Below, piece by piece: positions 1 through 10,871 of a stretch of DNA of 64,000 nt. The notes under the pieces are model-generated. The model had not been told where the DNA came from and did no database searches. It was given only the letters and a program-made list of their open reading frames with translations. Origin of the DNA: Reticulitermes speratus (lineage: Eukaryota; Arthropoda; Insecta; Blattodea; Rhinotermitidae); assembly GCA_021186555.1 (NCBI GenBank), contig JAJKFL010000014.1:35646033-35710032 (forward strand), given 5' to 3'. The position numbers were made by a program, and so were the translations under genes. The number at the start of each line of letters is the position of its first letter. Position 1 is the first letter of the stretch.

Positions 1-279
1 GATTCCTTCAGTTATGTCTCAAGCTTGTTATTTGAAACAATTAACATATTTGTGCACACTGCATGATACACACACACACCTAATCACCTGCCTTCCCACT
101 CACAAAATACAGGCCCACATGATATTTCAGTTTTCCACATGGCTTATGTTGAAGTTTCTGGTGTTTGTGTATGTTCTTGCTACACAGTGTTATTATCCCA
201 TAGACCAGAACATGCAACAGAGACCCATACACCATATTAGTATGTATATTATGCTCTATTTTGTGTAAATAACTTACAC

Positions 280-3028
280 CTGTTTGGCTGCCTTCTCCAT
301 TTCTTCATGCCTCTTCTGTATCTCAATATCATTTTTGGCACACAGTGCCCGTAACTGTTCAACTTCTTCCTGAAATTATAATAGACACATGTACATCAGA
401 AAAATTTGTTCATTAAAATCTAAACATAAGAAGCATACCATATGACACAGATTGTTATTACATAGCAAGTTTATGTAAAAGGTGAAGCTGTAACTGTACA
501 TGACATGATGGTATACAGGGAAGGCAGAGGTACAGCTCCACTCATTCTTAATCTTGGCATTAGATGGTGATGTGTCATCAGCCTCATGTTCCAGCCACAT
601 TTTGCCTCTGTAAAAGAGCCCCCACCACTCACTGAACATAAGGCTGGGTGGGCATTAAACGCCTACTGGAGATATCCCCAGAGATAAATCGACTTACAAG
701 CGAAGCTGAACACACGCATCTATCTAGTGCTCAGGTTAACAATGATTGGACCAGTACCTTCAATTCCTCACATGCATTTGTGGCATATGCAAGGAAAACT
801 CTACTCTACTTTATGAATGATAAATCAGCAGTGTAATGTGTTCCTATTAAATAAGTCCAGAGGCAGTGATAAAACAGTGATTTGCAATTAAGTAACTGCA
901 TACATTTCCACCAAAATCAATCACTCAAAAAATATTTCATTAGTTATCCACTTAAGTAATTGAAATTTACAGCCCTCTCCCCACAGGTTAGAATCTTCAA
1001 ATCCTACAGAAATTCACCCTCTTCTGTAGGGCTGTGATGAGGGTATATTACACTGAACATATAAAACTTGTTGCAATTTTGGGACACTTATAAATTACAA
1101 TGAACGCCGTGCTCTTAAACCCCATGCACTTTCCAATTCTTAATACACTACACCAGTCAGAAGTCTACAGTGAATGGATACCAAGTGGATGACTGCGGTA
1201 AATTCCCAGCAATGGCACAACCAATCTCTTTCCCAGTGCATCCACAAAAGGTCTGGGAACCACGCCACTGCCTGTAAATGAACAAACAAGGTACCTATCT
1301 CTGGGGCTAAACCAGCCAGAGCTTCACACTAATCATTCACTTCTTGTCCTTTGTTCACTTTCTCAGACACCAAATACACATAAAACCGAAGCGTTATTGT
1401 TTTAAATGAAATTAATGTGTGTTGCATGAAAAGGGTTAGATTATACCCATGACCTTACCTCCAATATAATGCCAGCCTTGTTCAACATCATTTCTTCTGA
1501 CTCCTCCCCCACATAACGTTCACTGAAATTAAAAATGGAAGCATAAGTATCTTGTAACGTATTTCATCAGGCCTGTTAAACGTTACTCTAATTTCATACT
1601 TCATTGCATTATGGGCATGATAAGGGTTTTCTTGGTTTTGCATCGCGATCGTTTGTGCTGTTCCACAGAAATATTTTGGGATGGTGTAATCCAACAGCAA
1701 AGTAATTATAATTTATAATTCTTTAAAAAAATGTGAATGGGACAGTAATTTCAGAGACAGGAAAAGGATATACTGTCAGCACTGCTTTAAAAAAAATGCA
1801 TCAAGTTCTTTAGAGGACGGGGCTCGTGTGGATTGGATTACACGTATCCACTCATGTGATGATGGTCAATGCCTTTAGTATGAAGTTAAAGGATAAATTT
1901 AGAAAATAATCCTGCACCAGCAATCAATAAGCTGCAGACACAACATTCGGGGGCTATACAAGGGTTCCTGACTTTACAGAGGTAAATGCTGAGGCAACAA
2001 CATTCTATACTGCAGTTAGCTGGAATGCAGAGCATTAGGCAGCCATCACTGTCGCACCATGCAAGCAACCATCTCACATGGCAACTAAATTTAGGCAGTA
2101 TACATGGAAACATGCCATGACTAAAGTGACAGCTAGTGACTGTTGCAAGATAGGAATCACTCACCTTCTTTGAACCTGACCCTGTCCTGCACCATAGTTA
2201 GGATTTACAAATGTGAAGTCCCTGTATGCTTCCTGGTTTCGAGGATGAGCACAAACGTCCTCAAACCATGTCGGCATAGCACTTTCTTTTATGGTCTCGT
2301 ATGAATGCTGCATCTCAGTTACCTGTAACAAGAAAAACAAACATATAGTTACTTACTTCAACCCTCTGGAGCCTATCATCTGGTATGCCAGTCACACAGC
2401 GATATCCTCAAAATGCCCAGCTTCAGGTTAAGGTGATGGCATTTAATGGCCTTCCTTATGCAGCTCTCATGTAAATTATGTATTCTGCAGCCCCCACCAG
2501 GCATTTAATTCTGGTGGAAATGGGGTAATACTTTCCAACAGTACAGAAAGAAGCACTGAACTAGGTGAATCCTGCTTCAGACACACATGAATGTTTGTCC
2601 CTTGTCTTATATGTTGTGTTGTCCTAAGCAGAGGCCTTGTGACGAGCTGATCACTTATCCAAGGAGTCCTGCAATGTGTGTGTCAGACATAACGTGTGAT
2701 GGAGAAGGCCTGGCCACTGGGTGTCGTTGCTGTCACCACAGCAAAATACATTCGGAGAATCCATATCAAGTTTATCATTTAACAAGAGTGTGCTTGCTAT
2801 AAGACTGTTACTTCCTCCATTAACATGCAATTTTACTAACAACTGCTTATGACAGGAAATTAACACAGAACCTGAGCTACTTACGTCCGTTATCTGTGGT
2901 TTCATTGGCGGCTCAATTTGTTTCTTCAACAGTAGTTCCCAATCCACTGTCTTGAAGAAGGCATGATTTCGAATATCTTCTGTATTTCCGTACGCTCCTA
3001 GGCGTGTATCTGGATCCCTGGTCAGGAA
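280..3028 (-). CDS. PKC-like AGC kinase C-terminal exons plus helical tail (partial gene)
   Basis: Four exons read on the minus strand: 3028-2885, 2322-2165, 1522-1459 and 369-280. All have AG/GT borders and compatible phases (0, 0, 2, 0). The first encodes 48 residues from the end of a kinase C-lobe, with the AGC/PKC pattern FLTRDPDTRLG, then HAFF, VDW and EPP. The second looks like an AGC C-tail and ends in a hydrophobic-motif-like YRDFTFVNPNY. The third is a 21-residue acidic linker. The fourth is 30 residues of charged heptad-like helix and would continue left of the window. No N-lobe, HRD or DFG exon is seen upstream on this strand before the eIF3c exons, so the catalytic part is missing or very distant. 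Ordinary PKCs end soon after the hydrophobic motif, so the added helical tail is unusual. Family assignment is good; function and completeness are unknown. Confidence 0.7.
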
Positions 3029-4000
3029 CTGAAAATAACAAAACATAATTAATAAACTGACAGTTCACTCACATCATCTGTGCCCATCATTAATTATTAT
3101 TATTAATATTTTAATTCAGTTAATAATGCAAGTAGTGCGAAATCCAGAAACCAGTTACCTCAAGCTTTTGTTAAATTTTCCCTCAGACAATACAAATTCC
3201 AATTGTGTACCTTTCACCACAACACTGCTGATTTAAAGCTAGCCATGCCATTTGTAGTATCCAAAATGTAAAGTTAAATTTTACAGTCAGACATGGGAAA
3301 CTCCATACAATGTTTAAGTACTTTTTGTCGTCACAGATAAGACGGTGCCTGGCTGGCAGTGATAACTGTTTGGTGAAGGTACCTATGGTACTATACTCTA
3401 TTAAAAACAAGTACCGGCCATCTTCAAAACAGTACTCAAAACATAACATACTGCCTTGCTTTTAAATTCTGATATGGGAAGGAATTTCACCCTATATTCA
3501 AGAAGTATGTATAGAAATATAAATAACAGGACAGGTCGATATTTTAATGTCCAGGCTTAAATTGTCATATGACAAAAACTTTTATGTTGGTTGGTTGGAA
3601 AGTACAACATTGCACTTTGACTGAAAGCTGTGGTATGATTCAAGGGTCCATCACTTTTTTCAGAATTTTCTTCACTTGAATTCTTCATGTGTCACAGATC
3701 CATCACATTATTTGCAGTGCTTGCATTGTACAAGTACATAAAACTGTAATATAATGAGAACTCTTATGCTGTGATTGAAAGGTGCCAATAAATAGGGAGT
3801 TCTGCTACTAAAATTCATATTTTCTGACTTTTATGTTTATTTAACAAGGTGCTGTGCTCTGCTTATTATGTGTTGTCCTTCTGGGGACCATGTGTGTTCC
3901 TGATTGCTATACATAATACTGGATATTTGAGTTCTTTGAAACACTGTATTGTGTGGTTCATCTGCATTAGTGCAGTGACTTGTATTCGTGAATGTCGCAG
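3029..4000. other. Non-coding interval between kinase-like exons and eIF3c exons
   Basis: AT-rich sequence with short ATTATT runs near 3090-3120. I see no convincing exon, RNA gene or transposon end. The missing kinase exons (for the minus gene) and the N-terminal eIF3c exons (for the plus gene) would be expected here or beyond, and neither is visible. Confidence 0.5.
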
Positions 4001-7000
4001 AACCACTGAAAAAGAAGAAGAAGAAGCAGCAAAGAAGGAGAAAAAGGAAAGGAATAAAGAGAGGAAAGAGAAGGAGAGAAAACAGAGGAAAGAAGAGGAT
4101 GAAGATGGGGAAGGAGTGTGGGAAAGAGTAAAAGGAGGAATTATTCCAACAGTAAGTACATTTTAGCTTTTTGTTGATGGGTTATTTCATGTTTTTGGAA
4201 GGTGTGTAAAAAAAAGAAAAGAAAATAATTTTGGTGAAATTTTGTTAGCAACAGTGTTAGGTACATTAAGGACTAAGTAATCCCTTTAACTGCCCTGCTT
4301 TTCGTTCTTGTCTTGAGGTAGTTGTCTTCCTGCAATACAATTTTTTTTTTTTCCGTAAATAATGCTGATAATGTCTTAGGAATAAAATTCATGTCTCTGT
4401 GTCACCAGTCACTCTGAGCTGTGGCTATTGTTATACCTCACTCTAAGAATCAGCACTTGGCAGCTGTTGATAAATAATGCAATATGAAAAGCTGAAGACA
4501 TTTAAGAACCATTTGTACCACTGCCATTGTTATCTCTACTGGTATTGTTTTCAGAATCAGTATTCCAAAAAAGATTGTCCTTGCAGCCATTTAGCTGTTT
4601 GAGACACTTGTATGCCATTTTGTGCACAAGTTGTTTTATGTATGAAAAACTTATGCAATGGCTATTGGATTGCTGTAGAATCCTGGTGTCCACATTCTTT
4701 GAGCTTTGTAATGCATTCAGTTGGCACATTCCACTGGATAACACATATCTAGATTACCACTTTTTATTTAGATATGAGGAAAGCTTTTTTGTAACTCTTT
4801 TATACAAATTTCCCTGATGAAGTTTCATCTGTGTCAAACTTTCTGGCTGTGATGTGATTATGTATTTATTCTGCCTCACCAGTGATTTTCAGTTTTTCAC
4901 TAAACAGCCAGAGTAATTTTCTTTTGATTCATTTTCAGCAATTAACAGCAATGGTTCCCTCATCCTGAGAGCACTGACAGCCTGTCACAAGAGTAGTTAA
5001 ATATGTATGCAGCATAGGATGTGCCGTGTTTAGGAAAATCAGAAGTAATGAAAAATTGGCTGTGGCCATGCAATGTATCTAGCCTGTTTCAGGAAGGGAG
5101 GGGAGGAGCCAGCATATATTCTACCCAAAAATCTGTCCCTGAAATATAGTGTTCTATTTTTTTTATGCAGGACAGTGGACAAAGGCCAAAAAGTAAATGA
5201 TCCCAAAATGTATTGACTTTGTTTTAGCAACTTACTTAAGCAAAGTACTACTGTTTCATTATATAGTATCATAAAATTTACTATTGCTGTGGTTTTCTGA
5301 GTGTCAGAAATGGAATGATTTTAATGTAGTACTGAATATATTATGAATTTTAAGTCAATTGTTTGAATCTTTGTAATTGTTTTTAGGAAAAGCCGAAGAT
5401 GTTTGCTAAAGATGCAGAGATTGATGTTAATGTAGTAGTGACAAAGCTGAATGAGATCATTGCAGCCCGTGGTAAAAAGCGCACTGATCGCAGGGAACAA
5501 ATAGAACTGCTTCATGAACTGCTGAGTGAGGCTGATGCACACCATCTTGGACCAGCTGTTGCCATCAAGATCAAGTTTGCTATTGTGTCAGCCATCTTTG
5601 ATTATAATCCAAAAGTCTCTGATGCAATGAAGCCAGAATACTGGGCCAAGTAAGTGGTTACCGAAAATATTTGAATTTTTTTAAATTTTTTGTGTTGTAT
5701 TGTGCTTCAAACATGAGATATGAAAATGTATAAAATGCCAGATTGAAGTACAAGTTTATTTTCATGTTTTCTATATCTGTAATTAGATGAAATAAATACT
5801 GAGTGTACTAAAATTTCATGTCTGCAAAATACTCTCCTTCCAGCCTCATATATAAATACAATGCATTTCAAAACAACACATTTGTTATGGAAGGGCAGTT
5901 GTTTCTTTTGTAGTTATTATGCTAAACATTGGAAGCATTGGAAATTGATATTTTTGCCATCCTGAGTTTGGTAGGTTGTAATTTATTTCTTGACATATAT
6001 TAGTAGATGATGGCTGTACAGAAAGCTGAGATGTTCAGCATCAGGCCCCCCCAGAAAATCTATATATGTTAGATGGTAGTAACAGATAAGCAACTTTTAA
6101 AAGTAGCAGAGTTGCTTTACCTGTCTAAGCACTTTGGTGTTAGGGACATGAGATTTCTATACAGCACAGGAGACGTGTCGAGCTGAAGATTGTACACAAT
6201 CTGCCACATGATGCATTACATGTTTAAATAGTAAGTGGTTAAATATAAATGAGGAATTGCCATATAAGAAGTTAATTAATTGTACCAAGATCACAGAATT
6301 TAGGATAGGTAAATTTTTACATTAGTTAAAATACCGTATATTCTCGAATCTAATCCGCATCCGAATCTAATCCGCACCCAGTTTTTGGTGACTTCTTAAA
6401 CGAAAAAAAAGTTAGTTCGCGATTCTAATCCGCACCTTTCCTTCAACCACCCCTTGCCCACGGGGCGACTGATTGAATAATATTGGATGTTACCAATGCG
6501 TTAAAATCCGACGCTACGCCTGTGGCCGATGAGTCATACCGATAGAGGCGGGGCCTTTCTCAACAGACGTGCGCAATCTCGTCTGAAGCCAGCTGAGCCT
6601 TAGTTGTTGAAACGTGGAAGGTGCTTGTTCCAATTTGTCGTGTACCGTAGTTATGGAAGAGGGACACCTGAAATCTAAACGACTCTCATATACGGCAAAG
6701 TTCAAACGTGAAGTTATTCGGTGCGCAGAGGAGAATGGAAACCGCAAAGCCGCTGCAATTTTTGGAGTTGATGAAAGCAACGTTCGACTATGGCGGAAAC
6801 ACAAGGCAGCGATCAGCGGGTGTGAGGCGTCACGAAGGAAATTCACTGGACCCAATTATTATATTATTATAATAATAAATAATAAAATAATAGATTATTG
6901 TATTGTATTGTTCTTACGGCACGTACAGCAGCTCAATCATTTTTCCAAAATCCAGCTCTAGACCGCGAATCTAATCCGCATCTGATTTTTTAGCCCTCTA

Positions 7001-8152
7001 AAACTGTAAAAAGGGTGCGGATTAGATTCGAGAATATACGGTATAAATGGGAAAGTCCTATGAAGTAAATAGCACAGAAGGTTAGAGAAGGGGGTGAAGA
7101 ATTACTCTAAACAGGGGCAAACAGATTAAAGATGTACAACCAGTAACTCATTGTAAGTGGTGTGGATTTCAACAGTTAAGTTAACGTATGTGTACTGCAG
7201 AAAACCTGTTGTTAGCAGTTACATCCTTTGGAAATGTTCTTGAGACTCAACAGATAGAAGATAGTTCAGTTATTATAATATCATTTTTTTCTGTGGCATG
7301 ACCGCCCAACTCGAGCCTTTGCTGCCTCATTATTGAGATTTCTAGATCGCACACAACTAGACACACACACCCGGTAGGACTCTCTGGATGAGTGATCAGC
7401 CCGATGCAGAGACTTCTACCTGCCAACAAACAACACTCTCAAGAGACAGATATCCATGCCCCCAGTGGGATTCAAACCCATAATCTCAGTAATTGAGTGG
7501 CCACAAACCTATGCCTAGACTGCAAGGCCACTGGGATCAGCTTCTTGTAATGTTATTAACTGAAGTAACACACACCGCAGTCAGTACTTCTGCAAAGTTG
7601 GTAGCTGGATATAATCACTTTAGAAGCAAACTAACCCTTTACTTTGGGGCTGGACATTTAATTTTAGCATGTCTGTTATGTAAAATGTGAATATTTTATG
7701 AACAAGAAGGATAACATTGTGAAATACAAAGCATTTTTGAGGAAACAACACGACATTGCAGCATGTCTCAAAAAATGCAGTAAATATATTGGTTGACTAA
7801 ATATATGAAGTACAGTCATTCTGTAGCGGTACTTGTGTCCTATGTATGTGGGATGGGCACTGTCTGAAGGGTAAGGAACATGGTATTTCAGTTTTGCAAA
7901 TAGATATTTGGTTCATTGTTCCCTTATGTGTTTTTGTCCTAGGTTGTTGGATGTAATTTCTGGCACCTTGGACTTGTTGCTGTCAACTCAAGATATCATT
8001 ATTGGTGAACATATATTGGAGGAAAGTGAAGTGTTTGATGCAACTCCTTATAAGGTTCGAGGCTGTGTCTTGACCATGGTGGAGCGTTTGGATGAAGAGT
8101 TTACCAAGTTGCTGAAAGAATGTGATCCACATAGCAACGAATATGTAGAAAG
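4001..8152 (+). CDS. eIF3c: Eukaryotic translation initiation factor 3 subunit C, three internal exons
   Basis: Exons 4001-4151, 5387-5649 and 7943-8152 have good splice sites and matching phases. The first is a Lys/Glu-rich helix ending in the eIF3c-type phrase VWERVKGGI. The second begins [12 protein letters not shown] and contains [33 protein letters not shown] and MKPEYWAK. The third contains [28 protein letters not shown] and [10 protein letters not shown]. These follow metazoan eIF3c in order, about 208 residues of a protein near 900 residues, N-terminal to the PCI domain. eIF3c is a core scaffold of the eIF3 complex in 43S/48S initiation in the cytoplasm. No stop or frameshift is present. 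The N-terminal exons and all exons after YVER are absent from this window, and other genes occupy both sides. It could be the real gene with huge introns, a partial duplicate, or a misassembled piece. Confidence 0.88.
5650..6333. other. eIF3c intron, unannotated part
   Basis: Intronic AT-rich sequence before the Tigger-like insertion. No second exon, RNA gene or clear repeat is recognised. Confidence 0.5.
6334..7041 (+). mobile_element. Non-autonomous Tigger/pogo-like DNA transposon carrying an HTH fragment
   Basis: A 708-bp element lies between TA dinucleotides (6332-6333 and 7042-7043). Terminal inverted repeats of about 25 bp begin CCGTATATTCTCGAATCTAA and are matched in reverse at the right end, each followed by more AATCCGCA repeats. 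From ATG 6653 an open stretch encodes the N-terminal DNA-binding region of a pogo-type transposase: [35 protein letters not shown]. Homology ends near residue FTGPN at about 6856 and runs into AT-rich microsatellite. The DDE catalytic region is deleted, so this is an internally deleted derivative. It sits inside the second eIF3c intron seen here. Confidence 0.85.
7290..7545 (-). repeat. Possible tRNA-derived SINE
   Basis: On the minus strand there is an A-box-like TGGCCTTGCAGTCTAGG followed by a B-box-like GGGTTTGAATCCC with tRNA-like spacing, the usual head of an insect tRNA-derived SINE. Body boundaries are approximate and no target-site duplication was fixed. It lies in the same eIF3c intron as the Tigger-like element. 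Confidence 0.45.
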
Positions 8153-8277
8153 GTAATCAGTTAATTAAAATAGTGCGTTGCAGGAGACTGTGCTTAGTGC
8201 ATTGTAAGACACGAGAGAAAGTTGCAAGAGGGAGGGAAATCAACGTGTTGTCACCTTAAATTTGAAGTACGGTTCAG

Positions 8278-8321
8278 TTTAGGGTATCCGTGTCGACCGC
8301 TGTCGACACGGATACCCTAAA
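8278..8321. repeat. Perfect 20-bp hairpin
   Basis: Two perfect 20-base arms (8278-8297 and 8302-8321) around a 4-base loop, containing GTCGAC next to the loop. It lies 125 bp after the last eIF3c exon seen, at the edge of a repeat block. Possible foldback element or rearrangement scar. Confidence 0.8.
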
Positions 8322-8386
8322 CCCAACCACAGCCCAGACAGGCACCCACAGTAGTAGTAATCTGTGCCCACAGATAAGGCCCTACA

Positions 8387-9195
8387 CAGCACGTCAGCTG
8401 CTGTATACACGACCGGACGCCAGCGGTATTGCACTAATCTTGTAATTTTATAACTTCAACTACTACGTCTCAGCATCTACAGCAGCTACTAATTGTGCAA
8501 CATTTTTACAACGAATAATCAACGGGCGTAACATCAGCTCCACTACACCTTATCACAACGTAGAACATCAACTACGACTAAACAAACAATGGCTTAATAA
8601 TTTTAACAGTGCAGTAGTTTAATACACGACGATCTCAAGAGACAACCAACGTCATATCCATAGAAGTGCATAGTACACAAAAAATTCCCAGTGCATAACA
8701 ACATCGATAAACCAGCCATAATAAAACAACAGAAGTGGACGAGGTACAGCACGTCGGCTCCTGTATACACGACCGGACGCCAGCAGTATCGCACTAATTT
8801 TATAATTTTATAACCGTATAATTTTATTAACTTTTTAACCACTAAATCTCAACATTTACAACAGCTACTAATTGTGCAACAATCTACAACGAATAATCAA
8901 CGGGCGTAACATCAGCTCCACTACACCTCACCACATCATAGAACATCGACTACGACAAGACAACCAAAGTTCTAATAATTTTAACAGTGAAATAGTTTAA
9001 CACACGACAATCTCAATAGACAACCAACGTCATACCCTATAGAAGTGCAGTGTACACAAAAAATTCCTAGTGCATAACAACATCGATAATACAGCCATAA
9101 ATTAAACAACAAAAGTGGACAGCGCGCAGTGAAGTGCATACATATATATATACCCCTGATGATAGTCATGTAGTGACCGAAACATAGTAGGGTAC
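8387..9195. repeat. Tandem pair of ~360-bp repeats with Penelope-like end signature
   Basis: Unit A (8387-8746) and unit B (8747-about 9120) are diverged direct copies. Both contain GCTGTATACACGACCGGACG-type starts, the phrase GAATAATCAACGGGCGTAAC, and ends like AAAACAACARAAGTGGAC. After unit B comes CCCTGATGATAGTCATG then GACCGAAACATAG (about 9153-9187). That pattern resembles the hammerhead-associated pseudo-LTR ends of Penelope-like elements. The element type is inferred; the tandem duplication is directly visible. Confidence 0.65.
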
Positions 9196-9283
9196 CATTG
9201 AGTGACAATTTATTTGAATAGTGCAGTTGTTGGTAGACAAGTGATTTCTGTCGTTTTATTAATTTTTTTTGGTAGTGCCAACA

Positions 9284-10300
9284 ATGGAATTTTCAAACGG
9301 CCAGAAGGGCAATCAAGTGTTGACTTACTTGGGTTTTGAATATCTGTGTTTTCGTAATATAAATGGAGTGCTGACTTGGCGATGCAGGCAGAATCGCTCT
9401 GTAAAGTGTCATTCAATTATGAAGACAAAAGATGGCAACATAGTTCAACAACCAAACGAACACTGTCATGATTCTTGTCCCCAAAAAGCAGAAGCCAACG
9501 TTGCCAGAAGCAAAATGAGGCAAGACATGAGAGTAGTTAGTGCTACCCCTCGCAATGTGATGGGGAATGTGTTGTCAGAGTTGAGTAACGATGTACTGGT
9601 CCATATGGCCAAACAATCATACCTTGCGAGAAATCTTCTCAATCACAGAAAAGACGGTCATTTGCCTAATCCAACAACAATAAATTTTGACATTCCTGAG
9701 AAGTACAGTCAACTGGTACTTCATGATTCAGGTGTGGATGATCCAGACAGAATTCTGGTTTTAGGTGATAAAGAACTCTTGGTTGAATTGAACAAAGATA
9801 CAATCTATGGAGATGGCACCTTTGATAAAGTTCCAAACATGTTTTACCAGCTGTATATGTGGCATGCCAAGGTGGGTAACTCATATCATGTATGTACATT
9901 TTGTTACAGAAAAATAACTTGGATACTTATTATAGAATGTTTGAAATCATGAAGCTGTTGGTTCCAAATCTGGTGCCTCAAAAGGTTTTAGTAGATTTTG
10001 AGAAGGCCTGCATGAATGCAGTGAGGATTGCCTTTCCACACGCTGAGGTCAAAGGGTGCTATTTCCATCTGTGTCAGACTCATCAGAAAAATCAGCAATG
10101 TTGGCTTGAAGACTGAATTTGAAACTGATATAAATATAAAACTGAAGCTGAAGTCTCTTGCTGCATTAACCTTTCTCCCAGTCCATGATGTGAGGAGTGT
10201 CTTTGATGAGCTTGCCACCACGTTTCCAGACGAAGATAGCTACAATGAGGTACTCACGTACTTCTTTTCCACATACATTGAGGGTGCAGCAGGCATTTAA
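9284..10300 (+). pseudogene. Decayed Mutator-like (MULE) transposase with FLYWCH zinc finger
   Basis: From ATG 9284 the N-terminal ~70 residues form a FLYWCH-type zinc finger: FSNGQKGNQVLTYLGFEYLC, WRCRQN, then C-x-S and HCHDSC. Next comes a MULE transposase core with the first catalytic Asp in YGDGTFDKVPNMFYQLY, the second in VLVDFEKACMNAV, and the typical VKGCYFHLCQ block. The reading frame shifts near 9890 and shifts back near 10105. The stretch then reads to a stop at 10298-10300, well short of a full MULE. At least two indels make it non-functional. A domesticated FLYWCH host gene is the alternative, but the frame breaks argue against it. Confidence 0.75.
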
Positions 10301-10871
10301 TATACTTATATTAAATATATATATTAAATATATTAATATATTAAATATACTGAATGTATATTACTGCTACTTCTGTATGAGGTTACTCTTGCTTGGATTA
10401 GTGTATTGGAAACTACTATAAGCTGTACTACTGTTACTGTGGAAAACATGTATGATATTTAACATTATATTATACTATTAAACCATTAAACATATAAAAA
10501 CTTTATTCACAAATTAATACTTTTCAGTTAACTATTTTCAGGACAAACCCTGAACTACAATATGGATACTTCTGACATAGATGTTTGTTTGCATTTGAAC
10601 AACAACAAAGTATCATGATTCATATGAATGCATGTCATTTGTTCCAAGTTACAAACATTTTACCATATCATTTGTTTAACACCTATTTTAGCTTTATGTC
10701 TGCACGTGTCTAATATAATTAGCCACAACTACTATTCCCTTTGATAACAACCTCCCTGAAGATGACCATTGTAGGCCAAAACATGTAGGAGTAGTGTCAT
10801 ATATTTATAAACTATTGTTTATTTTTTTCAGTTGTTGAAATAAATATTATGAAATATGTGAAATATTTCAG
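10301..10871. other. AT-rich interval before the first DCAKD exon seen
   Basis: Starts with TTAAATATA repeats (10300-10350). A CCTGAAGATGACCATTG stretch followed by GGCCAAAACATGTAGG (about 10752-10790) resembles a Penelope-like pseudo-LTR end. The expected DCAKD start exon with the P-loop (GLTGGIxxGKS) was looked for on the plus strand and not found. Confidence 0.5.

Noticed and set aside
3849..4166. Open frame starting at 3849 as a gene start
   Set aside because: Only the part from 4001, after a splice acceptor, resembles eIF3c. The upstream part is intronic.
6614..6961. Full-length gene for the pogo-type HTH protein
   Set aside because: Similarity ends abruptly at AT-rich microsatellite inside a 708-bp element with transposon ends. 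The catalytic domain is absent.
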